Assembly (NCBI GenBank): GCA_029255525.1
Contig: JANLJK010000319.1
Coordinates: 1-32,187, forward strand
DNA from: Pseudolabrys sp.
GTDB lineage: Bacteria > Pseudomonadota > Alphaproteobacteria > Rhizobiales > Xanthobacteraceae
Direction of reading: 5' to 3'
Length of the DNA stretch: 32,187 nt
Shown here: piece after piece, positions 24,513 to 31,732 of the stretch
How the letters are laid out: each line of letters starts with the position of its first letter
How positions within the stretch are numbered: position 1 is the first letter of the stretch
The notes under the pieces: generated by a model
Told to the model about the DNA's origin: nothing
The model's input: the letters and a program-made list of their open reading frames with translations, nothing else
Databases searched by the model: none
Position numbers and translations under genes: made by a program

Positions 24513-25729
24513 GCGTCGTCAAAGCCATAGTGTTCATGCTGGCCGGCTGTGTACTGGCGCCGGCGCCGCTGGTCGCGCAGCAGGTGCAATACAATCTTGG
24601 GCCGCGCATGCTTTATCCGCCGCCGGTGCCCTCGCTGCGGTCGGACGTGCCGCTCGCCCAGCGTGATGCGTTCTCCCGCCTGACAGTGGGGACGAGGCTG
24701 CTGGCGGTCGGTCCGCGCATCATTGGTGGTGAACCCGCGCCGACGGGCGCTTTTCCGTGGGTCGCCTCGCTCGGCCTGAAAGTATCCAATCAGCAGGATG
24801 GACACTTCTGCGGCGGTGCGTTCATCGCGCCCAACTGGGTGATCACCGCCGCGCATTGCGTCAACAGCGAATCCGCAAACAAGATTCAGGTCTTGGGCAA
24901 TACCAATACGCTGAATCAAGGTGGCGCCATCCATTATGTGGACAAGATCATCATCCATGAGAAATACGACGCTGACGGAAGCGACTTCGACGTGGCGCTC
25001 CTGCATCTGGCGAAGCCCTTCAAGGGGCGCACTATCCGTCTGATCACCACGACGGATGCGCAGCGACTGGCGCGGCCGGGCGATATGGCGGTAGTCGCCG
25101 GTTGGGGCTTGACCGCGGAAGACGGTACGGTGTCGAACGTGTTGCGCCGCGTGACCGTGCAGTTCGTTTCCAATGCGACGTGCAACGGTCTCTCGTCCTA
25201 TAGCGGCGCCATTACCGACCGCATGATTTGCGCGGGCTTTCCGGAGGGCGGCAAGGACTCCTGCCAAGGCGACAGCGGCGGGCCGCTGATGGTGGCTGAC
25301 GGTGCTGGCAGCTATCTCCTGGCCGGGGTCGTGTCGTTTGGCGAAGGCTGCGGCCGGCCCAACAAATTTGGCGTTTATACCAACATCGCGGTCGTGCAGC
25401 CTTGGGTCGCTTCCAAGATTGGTTCCGGCCGCGAGGTCAGCGAGGCGCTGCCGGCGGCGACACCGGCACCGTCCGCCGCGCGCGGGCGGTCCGTTGCTCC
25501 GGCGCCAGTGCCGGAATCAAGCATCGCACCGGCCCCCCGGATCAAAAGTACGGTGGCGAGCAACAGTCGTGCGTCCGTGCCGCGGCAGGCACTGTCGAAG
25601 CGATCCGCGCTGCATGGCGGCAAGAAAAGCGAAGGCCGACGACTGACCGGAACGCCCGACAGGCGGTTGACGCCGCCGCCGCGCCGCGCCTCCTCCGCCG
25701 ATGATTCGCGATTCATCTTCAGGCGCTGA
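24509..25729 (+). CDS. Trypsin-like S1 serine protease with basic C-terminal tail, possible lipoprotein
   Basis: Exported protease of 406 aa. The N-terminus has K5, a hydrophobic run and LAGC (residues 11-14), a good lipobox, but a signal peptidase I site (PLVA-QQ) is also possible. A pro-segment ends at GPR70, followed by IIGG (71-74), the canonical trypsin-type activation site. Triad: H116 (TAAHC), D161 (FDVALL), S256 (CQGDSGGP). D250 matches trypsin Asp189, and the SFGEGC and FGVYTN segments keep the pocket glycines, so Arg/Lys specificity and self-activation are plausible. The last ~95 residues are an Arg/Lys-, Pro-, Ala- and Ser-rich tail without evident fold. The GTG start overlaps the upstream stop (GTGA); ATG at 24536 is less likely because it would cut the signal peptide. 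Confidence 0.9.
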   Translation: MSVVKAIVFMLAGCVLAPAPLVAQQVQYNLGPRMLYPPPVPSLRSDVPLAQRDAFSRLTVGTRLLAVGPRIIGGEPAPTGAFPWVASLGLKVSNQQDGHFCGGAFIAPNWVITAAHCVNSESANKIQVLGNTNTLNQGGAIHYVDKIIIHEKYDADGSDFDVALLHLAKPFKGRTIRLITTTDAQRLARPGDMAVVAGWGLTAEDGTVSNVLRRVTVQFVSNATCNGLSSYSGAITDRMICAGFPEGGKDSCQGDSGGPLMVADGAGSYLLAGVVSFGEGCGRPNKFGVYTNIAVVQPWVASKIGSGREVSEALPAATPAPSAARGRSVAPAPVPESSIAPAPRIKSTVASNSRASVPRQALSKRSALHGGKKSEGRRLTGTPDRRLTPPPRRASSADDSRFIFRR

Positions 25730-25756
25730 CCGGCGGCGCCGCGGCCTGCGGCTCAC

Positions 25757-26302
25757 TCAACGCCTGCCGATCAATGCGGGGGTGTTGGCGTCCAGGATCC
25801 GCAGATTATTGATGATGGTCTGGCTCTTCGGATCGAGACGCAGCGCTTTGTTAAATTTGGCGCGCGCGGTCTTGAAGTCGCCGCGCGACATATACGAGAA
25901 GCCCTGGTTGTTGAGCACCTGCACACTCTCGCCGGACAGTCTGATCGCCATCGCATAAGCGCGGTCGGCGAGGTCGAAGCGCCGGACATGATCGTAGCTC
26001 GCTGCCAGTCCGATCCAGGCCTCGAAGTTTGCGGGATCTTTCTCGACGGTCGCGCGGAAATAGCGCTCGGCCAGCCCGTATTCGGTACGCTTGAAGTGCT
26101 GCAGGCCGAGGCGGAAAGTCTCGGTCGGCAGCACATCCGAGAAATCGATCGGGTCGGGTGGCGGCGTCGTGCCCACGATGTCCAACGGCGTGTCGGACAC
26201 CGCCGGCGCGTCACCCAGTGTTTGACATCCGGCAAGCGATACGGCCAGCAGACCGGCCCCAAGGCAGCGCGTGGCACGTGAACGAGCGAGCCTCACTGTC
26301 AT
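25757..26302 (-). CDS. tadD: TadD-like TPR lipoprotein
   Basis: Protein of 181 aa with a lipoprotein signal peptide (VSLAGC, C26) and at least three TPR-like helical pairs from about residue 65 (FRLGLQHFKRTEYGLAERYF; AWIGLAASYDHVRRFDLADRAY; VLNNQGFSYMSRGDFKTARAKF). TadD is the outer-membrane-tethered TPR lipoprotein that supports secretin assembly in Tad pilus systems, and cpaC lies two genes upstream. The ATG at 26302 is chosen over the GTG immediately before it. It converges with the last protease gene with only 27 bp between stops. Confidence 0.82.
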   Translation of the reverse strand: MTVRLARSRATRCLGAGLLAVSLAGCQTLGDAPAVSDTPLDIVGTTPPPDPIDFSDVLPTETFRLGLQHFKRTEYGLAERYFRATVEKDPANFEAWIGLAASYDHVRRFDLADRAYAMAIRLSGESVQVLNNQGFSYMSRGDFKTARAKFNKALRLDPKSQTIINNLRILDANTPALIGRR

Positions 26303-26344
26303 CACGTCACGTCTTTGCCGCAGTGTTGGTTCCGAGGCGTGGTG

Positions 26345-26725
26345 TCATCGCGCGGTGCTGCTCGCCGTCGACGACCCGCCGCTTCCGCTGCTGGAGAAGC
26401 CGCTGGTTTCGATTTGCACCGGCGCGATCGGTGGCGGCGCCAAGGGCAACTTGCTGACGTCGCGGTAGCGTTGGATGGCGCCGCTCATGCGTTCGCCGTT
26501 ACCGGGAATGCGCCGATTGCCGACGTAGCGCGGCCAGGGGTCGATCACATGCGTGGCGGCGTTGATGTCTTTGGCATCGCCGGCGCCGGGGAAGATCTTG
26601 TCGGTCCGCTGCAGGTAGGGCGCGGCGAAGTCGTAGATGAGCGGGTCGCCAGCAAAGGCGCTCGTAGTTGCGCACATTGCCGCGATCATTGCGAGGCCGC
26701 CGAAGGTCATTATTCTGCTGCGCAT
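26345..26725 (-). CDS. Small exported protein of unknown function in the Tad locus
   Basis: I do not recognise a named family for this 126 aa protein. A signal peptide is clear (MRSRIMTFGG to SAFA, about residues 1-25). The mature part is polar, with DPWPRYVGNRRIPGNGERM near the middle and a tail rich in Pro, then Ser and Gly. GAGGA lies 7 nt before the ATG, and the gene starts 10 bp after the cpaC stop and ends 42 bp before the tadD-like gene, so it belongs to that operon. A periplasmic or outer-membrane accessory role in pilus assembly is inferred from position only. Confidence 0.78.
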   Translation of the reverse strand: MRSRIMTFGGLAMIAAMCATTSAFAGDPLIYDFAAPYLQRTDKIFPGAGDAKDINAATHVIDPWPRYVGNRRIPGNGERMSGAIQRYRDVSKLPLAPPPIAPVQIETSGFSSSGSGGSSTASSTAR

Positions 26726-26735
26726 GGGCAAGTCC

Positions 26736-28271
26736 TCACTTCGCGTCGGCTGGCATGATGTAGCCGGACGGCCCGCGCAGCGGGACGCCGACGGCGACGG
26801 TCTCCGGCTGCTTCTTGCGCACCTCGCTCTGCCCGAGCAGGAACAAATCGACGTCGTTGCCGGACAATTGCCCGTCGATCGGCGTCGCAATGCGCTGACC
26901 TGGCGCCGCCGGCTGGACCAAGTGCGGTGTCACGATCACGACCAGATCGGTTTCGTGCTGCTGATAGGAGGTGCTGCGAAACATCGCGCCCAGCACCGGC
27001 ACCGAGCCAAGCCAGGGCACCTGCGCGATGTTGCGCAAACCTTCGGTCTGCAACAGGCCCGCAATGGCAAAGCTCTGTCCGTCGCGCAGCTCGATGGTCG
27101 TTCGCGCTTCGCGCTTGGTCAGTGCCGGGATCTGGAAGCCGGAAACGACGACCGCATTGGTATAGTCGAGTTCGCTCACTGATGGCGTCAGGCGCAGATT
27201 GATAATGCCGTCGGCGGTGACGGTCGGCATGAAGGTGAGTTGCACGCCGAAAGGCTTGTACTCCACCGTGATCAGCGGGGTCGTGCTCGACGTGGATTGC
27301 ACGACCGGCACGGGCACTTCGCCGCCGGCGAGGAAGCTCGCCGTATCACCGGAGAGCGCGACCAGATCCGGCTCCGCGAGCCGGCGCACCAGGCCCTTGG
27401 TTTCAAGCGCGGTGATCAGAAGGTCGATCCTGGCATTGTTGTTATTGACCAGATTTGCAAGCGCGACGCCGAACGGCGCGCCGCTGGTGCTGCCGACGAA
27501 GGTCGATGCGGTCTGGAAGAGCGGCAGGCCGCCGGGCGTTGCGGTCGGGCTCTGGCCGACCTGGGTGGGGGCGCCCACCCCGGTGTTGAAGCCGCGGTTG
27601 CCGGCTCCGTTGGCGACGTACCAGTTGACCCCCAGATCGCGGCCCGCGTCGCGGCTGGCCTCCAGGAAGCGCACCTTCAGCATGACTTGCTGCGACGCTG
27701 ATACCCGCATCGCATTGACGACCGGGCTGTTCGGCGTCGTGGTCTTGGCGATCTGCATGGCGCGATCGGCGGTCACCGCGTCCCGGGCCTCACCGCTCAG
27801 CACCACCTGGCCATTGCTCGAGGTGACGCGGATGCCGCTGGTGCCTGTGCCGCCGCGGATCTGGGCGGCAAGGCTTTGCGTGTCGATCGTGACATCGACA
27901 TCGAGCACCGCGATCAGGTGCTTGTCCTGATCGAAAGCGGAAATGTTGGTGGTGCCGATCTTCTTGGCCTGGATGTAGATCACGCGGTCCGATAGCGCGA
28001 GCACATCCGCGATCTCGGGCGAGCCGATGACGGTGGAAGCGAAGGGCTGGTCGAGGCGCACCGTGAGCGACTTATTCTGCGCCACGGTGACGTGCCGCGT
28101 TGCTGCTTCCTCGATGACGATGCGTTGCGAGTTCTGGGCGCGGGGCGATGAGCGGGGTTCTGCGGCGTCCGCGTCCGGGGTGACTGCCATGCCGATCGGT
28201 GCAAGCACCGAGATCAACAGGAGGACACGCTTGAGCCCACGACGACCGACGCCTCGCGACAGACACACCAT
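26736..28271 (-). CDS. cpaC: Tad/Cpa pilus outer-membrane secretin CpaC (RcpA)
   Basis: Secretin of 511 aa that forms the outer-membrane channel of Tad/Flp pili. A signal peptide covers about 1-37 (ending DADAA). A pilus-assembly N domain (about 50-120, LTVRLDQPFASTVIGSPEIADVLALSD) and a BON-like domain (about 135-195) are followed by the type II/III secretin domain (about 225-445), with VPVPV and PFGVQLTFMPTV motifs and a conserved TKREARTTIELRDGQSFAIAGL segment. GGGGGAAG lies just before the ATG. First of three - strand genes; no cpaB is found beside it in this window. Confidence 0.93.
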   Translation of the reverse strand: MVCLSRGVGRRGLKRVLLLISVLAPIGMAVTPDADAAEPRSSPRAQNSQRIVIEEAATRHVTVAQNKSLTVRLDQPFASTVIGSPEIADVLALSDRVIYIQAKKIGTTNISAFDQDKHLIAVLDVDVTIDTQSLAAQIRGGTGTSGIRVTSSNGQVVLSGEARDAVTADRAMQIAKTTTPNSPVVNAMRVSASQQVMLKVRFLEASRDAGRDLGVNWYVANGAGNRGFNTGVGAPTQVGQSPTATPGGLPLFQTASTFVGSTSGAPFGVALANLVNNNNARIDLLITALETKGLVRRLAEPDLVALSGDTASFLAGGEVPVPVVQSTSSTTPLITVEYKPFGVQLTFMPTVTADGIINLRLTPSVSELDYTNAVVVSGFQIPALTKREARTTIELRDGQSFAIAGLLQTEGLRNIAQVPWLGSVPVLGAMFRSTSYQQHETDLVVIVTPHLVQPAAPGQRIATPIDGQLSGNDVDLFLLGQSEVRKKQPETVAVGVPLRGPSGYIMPADAK

Positions 28272-28609
28272 GCTCGCTTCCCCCGTAACGCAACGGAGCG
28301 AGTCGACGACCTTGACCGTGTCGGTTTGCGCCTGCTTGGCTTAATCCGCGGACGACAACCGGCCGCCCTGGGCCCGGCCTCGCTATCGCGTTTCCTGTCT
28401 CCTCTTGGAAACGTGCGGCTCATTATTCAAGCTTGCCGGAGTGCACGGCTAGCATAAGCATACTACCGGCCACTATTTTTCGTTTGCTCCACAGTATTTA
28501 CCGCGCCGTGCCGTTCGGATCGGCGCTGTCTCGCTTGATGGAGGTCAATCGCTCGCGGTGTCGCTGCGCCATAAAGCCATATGCGAACATGCTGTGATGG
28601 CGAGACCGA
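28272..28609. other. Divergent intergenic region between cpaC and tadG-like gene
   Basis: This is the only gene-free stretch above 300 bp. It must contain promoters for both the cpaC operon and the tadG-like operon. It is less GC-rich than its surroundings near 28415-28505 (for example ATTTTTCGTTTG and AGTATTTACC). I see no clear operator, sigma-54 site or CtrA box by eye, and no hairpin long enough to report. Small open frames antisense here do not look like proteins. Confidence 0.6.
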
Positions 28610-29890
28610 ATGCTGAGTCGATGGGTAAAATTGTACAGCCGGTTGTTGAAGCGCGAACGCGGTAGCGTCGCGATCCAGCTCGGGATGGCGATGACCGCCA
28701 TCGTCGGCATGGCGGGCCTCGGCGTTGAAATCACGTTTCTCGTCTACAAGCACCGTCAGATGCAGTCGGCGGCGGATTCGGCCGCGATGGCCGGCGTCAC
28801 GGCATTGTCGCGGGGCTATCCGGCCGATCTCTCAGTGGAGGCGCGCGCGGTGGCGGCCAGTGTCGGCTTCGTCAACGGCGTCGACAATGTGAACGTCACT
28901 GTCAACAATCCGCCGTTGAGCGGCAATCATGCCGGTGACAGCAATGCGGTCGAGGTGATCGTCAGTCAGCCTCAGGTTCTGAGCATGGTGACTGTGTTTC
29001 AGGCGAGTGGTTTGTTCGATGTCGGCGCGCGCGCGGTCGCCGCGCTCGGCGGTTCGGGCAGTGCGTGCGTCTTGCAGCTCCTCAATACCAGCATCACCGG
29101 CGTGGCCATGAGCAACGGTGCGGTCGTCAATCTCGTCAGTTGCGGCCTCGATGCCAATGCCAAGAGCTCGTCCGCGCTGTCGGTGACCGGCGGCGCTACT
29201 CTCAACACACGATTCGTCTCGGTGAGCGGTAGGACATCCGTCAGCAATGGCGGCACGATCAATGCGGCCGATGGCGTTAAGACCAACCAGGATCCGGTCA
29301 CCGACCCCTATGCCGCCGTGACGGCGCCGACCTTCTCGGGCTGTAACTATACCAACAAGTCTCTCGGCCACAGCAACAGCGGTCGCCAATACATCTCGCC
29401 CGGGGTCTATTGCAACGGTCTCAAGTTCACGAACGACGCCATCGTGACGATGAACTCCGGCGTCTACATCATCGATCGCGGCACGTTCGATGTCGGCGGC
29501 GCGGTGCAATTGAGCGGGACGGGAGTCGCGATCTATCTCACCAAGAGCACCGGCAGCAGCTACGCCAAGGTGAATATCGGCAATGGCGCGACGGTCTCGC
29601 TCAGTGCGCCGACCAGCGGCACCTATGCGGGTCTCGTCTTCTTCGGCGACCGAAAAGGCAGTACCAGCAATACGAGCACGTTCGGCGGTGGCGCCACGTT
29701 CAGTATTACAGGGGCGATCTATTTCCCTACCCAGACCGTCAGCTTCTCGAACGGCATTTCGAATCCGTCGGGCTGCACGCAATTGATCGCGGGCAAGATA
29801 ACGTTCTCCGGCGGCGCGCAGTTCAAGAACGATTGCGCCAACACCGGTGTCATCACCGTCGGCGGCTCGACAACCACCTTGGTGGAGTGA
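28610..29890 (+). CDS. tadG: TadG-like pilus assembly protein with repetitive C-terminal region
   Basis: Protein of 426 aa. Residues 17-50 match the N-terminal Flp/Tad TadE/G signature: RERGSVAIQLGMAMTAIVGMAGLGVEI, a single membrane segment after a short basic cytoplasmic stretch, then QSAADSAAMAGVTALS. From about 160 to the end, short Ser/Thr/Gly/Asn-rich units with alternating hydrophobics (for example NGAVVNLVSCGL, SGVYIIDRGTFDVGGAVQLSGTG, GGGATFSITGAIYF) suggest a beta-solenoid-like extracytoplasmic domain rather than the von Willebrand A domain seen in some TadG proteins. It overlaps the next gene by one base (TGATG). Confidence 0.85.
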   Translation: MLSRWVKLYSRLLKRERGSVAIQLGMAMTAIVGMAGLGVEITFLVYKHRQMQSAADSAAMAGVTALSRGYPADLSVEARAVAASVGFVNGVDNVNVTVNNPPLSGNHAGDSNAVEVIVSQPQVLSMVTVFQASGLFDVGARAVAALGGSGSACVLQLLNTSITGVAMSNGAVVNLVSCGLDANAKSSSALSVTGGATLNTRFVSVSGRTSVSNGGTINAADGVKTNQDPVTDPYAAVTAPTFSGCNYTNKSLGHSNSGRQYISPGVYCNGLKFTNDAIVTMNSGVYIIDRGTFDVGGAVQLSGTGVAIYLTKSTGSSYAKVNIGNGATVSLSAPTSGTYAGLVFFGDRKGSTSNTSTFGGGATFSITGAIYFPTQTVSFSNGISNPSGCTQLIAGKITFSGGAQFKNDCANTGVITVGGSTTTLVE

Positions 29891-30357
29891 TGAGAAGGAT
29901 CGTGCGCATCGTGCTCTTGCAGGCTTGGCGGCAGGGCTCGCGCGGCTCGGCCGCGATCGAGTTCGGCCTCGCTATTCCGCTGCTTCTGGCGCTGTTGATG
30001 GGCGTCGTGGAACTCGGTTTCGCCATGTATGAGGCCATGCAAGTCTACAGCGCGGCTGAAACCGGCGCTGCCTATGCAGTGAAGAACGGCTGGGACTCGG
30101 CCGGCATTTCATCGGCGGTCGTCTCGGCGACCGGCACCACGGGCATCACTGCTTCGCCGGCGCCCGAACAGTTCTGCGGTTGCCCGAGCGAAAGCGGCAT
30201 CCTGACGACGAGCTGCAGCGCCACCTGCACCGGTGGCAACGCTGCCGGCCAGTATGTGCGGGTCAGTGCCTCGCTCGCGCATGCGACGATCCTGCCTTTT
30301 CCGGCTCTGTCGCTGCCGACGACCTTTACGGCCAATTCCGTCGTGCGGTTGAACTAG
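29890..30357 (+). CDS. tadE: TadE-like pseudopilin
   Basis: Protein of 155 aa with the TadE signature GSAAIEFGLAIPLLLALLMGVVELG near residues 19-43: a processing-type site then one hydrophobic helix with Glu at position 5 after the small residue, as in pseudopilins cleaved by the Tad prepilin peptidase. The periplasmic part holds several cysteines (CGC, SCSATC) that may form disulfides. Starts at the ATG overlapping the tadG-like stop, so translation is coupled; the next gene starts 2 bp after its stop. Confidence 0.88.
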   Translation: MRRIVRIVLLQAWRQGSRGSAAIEFGLAIPLLLALLMGVVELGFAMYEAMQVYSAAETGAAYAVKNGWDSAGISSAVVSATGTTGITASPAPEQFCGCPSESGILTTSCSATCTGGNAAGQYVRVSASLAHATILPFPALSLPTTFTANSVVRLN

Positions 30358-30359
30358 CC

Positions 30360-30776
30360 ATGGCCGGCGCGCCCCTCGGACGTCTCTTGCGCGGTCAACG
30401 GGGCGCCGCGGCCATCGAATATGCGCTGATCCTGCCGATGATGCTGCTGTTCGTGATCGGCATTATCGATGTCGGGCGGCTGCTGTGGACCTACACGACA
30501 CTGACGCGCGCCACCGAGGCGGCGGCGCGCTGTGGCGCCATCAACACGACGGACTGCGGCACGACGGCGCAGATTCAGGCGCGTGCCGTGACGGAAGCGT
30601 GGGGGCTGACGATCGCCAACTCGGCTTTCACTGTGACCTTCCCCAGCTGTGGCGTGCAGGTCGTTGGCAGCTATGATTTCGCCTTCGCCATTCCCGCGCT
30701 CGCCGGCGCCACGCCGTTGGGCACGATCACGCTGACGGCAACCGCTTGTTATCCGGTCATGACGACGGCGAGCTGA
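30360..30776 (+). CDS. Second TadE/TadF-like pseudopilin
   Basis: Protein of 138 aa with the same N-terminal pattern, RGAAAIEYALILPMMLLFVIGIIDVGRL (about residues 14-41), followed by a short extracytoplasmic part with four cysteines (CG, DCG, SCG, CYP). This is a TadE-family pseudopilin, probably the TadE/TadF partner of the gene before it. It starts 2 bp after the previous stop and ends 5 bp from the convergent tadC stop, with no room for a terminator between them. Confidence 0.87.
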   Translation: MAGAPLGRLLRGQRGAAAIEYALILPMMLLFVIGIIDVGRLLWTYTTLTRATEAAARCGAINTTDCGTTAQIQARAVTEAWGLTIANSAFTVTFPSCGVQVVGSYDFAFAIPALAGATPLGTITLTATACYPVMTTAS

Positions 30777-30781
30777 TATTG

Positions 30782-31720
30782 CTAACGCTGCGCGAAGGCA
30801 TCGATCAGCCGCAAGGCGGCCGGGCCGCCGACGATCAGGAAGATGGTCGGCATCAGAAATAGGATGACCGGCAAGGTCAGATAGGCCGGCAGACGGTTGG
30901 CGCGCTCTTCCAGCTCGATCAGATAGTCGTTGCGCAATTCGGCCGCGACCACGCGCAACGCCTGCACCAGCGGTGTGCCGTAGCGTAAGGTTTGCGCCAA
31001 TGTGGTAACGACCGAGCGCACGCTCGGCACGTCGACGCGTTCGGCCATGTTGGTAAGTGCCATATCGCGGCTTGGCAGGATTCGCAGGTCGGCCAACAGG
31101 AGATTGAGCTCGTCGGCGAGCGCCGGTTGCGACCGCTGCAATTCCGTGACGACCCGGGTTAGTCCGTCTTCAAGCGACAATCCCGCCTCGACACAGACCA
31201 CCAACAGTTCGAGCGCATCCGGCAGGCCCGAGCGCACGGCTTTTTTGTGTTGGCGTGCGCCGTAGGAGATGAACAGCATCGGGACGAACCAACCGACGAT
31301 CGCGGCCATGGCGGCGATCAGAATTGGCAATATCGACGACGCCTGGAAGGCGGGAATTTCGCGCACCCAGAAGAATGTCGCGACACCGAGGATCAGCACG
31401 GTGGCGAGCCGGCCGATCATGAAGACGGTGAGGGCGCGCGCTGGCGGCAGGCCTAGTCCCGACAAGAGGCGGATGATTTCGCGCTGCGACGGCTCCGACA
31501 TGCCGCGCACCGGCATCCGTAGAATGGACTCGTCCGATGATGCCGCTTGTTCGCTGCCGCTGAGAATGGCGAGGCCGGGCTGCACCATGCCGACGCGACG
31601 GGCGAGTTGCTCGTCGCGCATGCGGGCGCCGGAAGCGATCAAGGCAAGCCCCCCCACGACGAGAGCGATCATGCCCAGGAGAGCGAGAAGGCTGGCTGGA
31701 ACACTCTGAAGGATCGACAT
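30782..31720 (-). CDS. tadC: Tad pilus inner-membrane platform protein TadC
   Basis: Inner-membrane protein of 312 aa in the type II secretion F family. An N-terminal helix (about 10-32) and two central helices (about 105-155) precede a cytoplasmic T2SSF domain (about 165-290) with PDALELLVVCVEAGLSLEDGLTRV, LRYGTPLVQALR and a C-terminal helix LPVILFLMPTIFLIVGG. TadB and TadC form the platform that works with the CpaF/TadA ATPase. It follows tadB by 12 bp on the same strand. Confidence 0.93.
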   Translation of the reverse strand: MSILQSVPASLLALLGMIALVVGGLALIASGARMRDEQLARRVGMVQPGLAILSGSEQAASSDESILRMPVRGMSEPSQREIIRLLSGLGLPPARALTVFMIGRLATVLILGVATFFWVREIPAFQASSILPILIAAMAAIVGWFVPMLFISYGARQHKKAVRSGLPDALELLVVCVEAGLSLEDGLTRVVTELQRSQPALADELNLLLADLRILPSRDMALTNMAERVDVPSVRSVVTTLAQTLRYGTPLVQALRVVAAELRNDYLIELEERANRLPAYLTLPVILFLMPTIFLIVGGPAALRLIDAFAQR

Positions 31721-31732
31721 ACGCGGTCTCCT

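Noticed and set aside
25730-25756. Possible terminator between the last protease gene and tadD
   Set aside because: The 27 bp gap is GC-rich with partial symmetry (GGCGGCGCCGC) but has no clean stem-loop with a T run.
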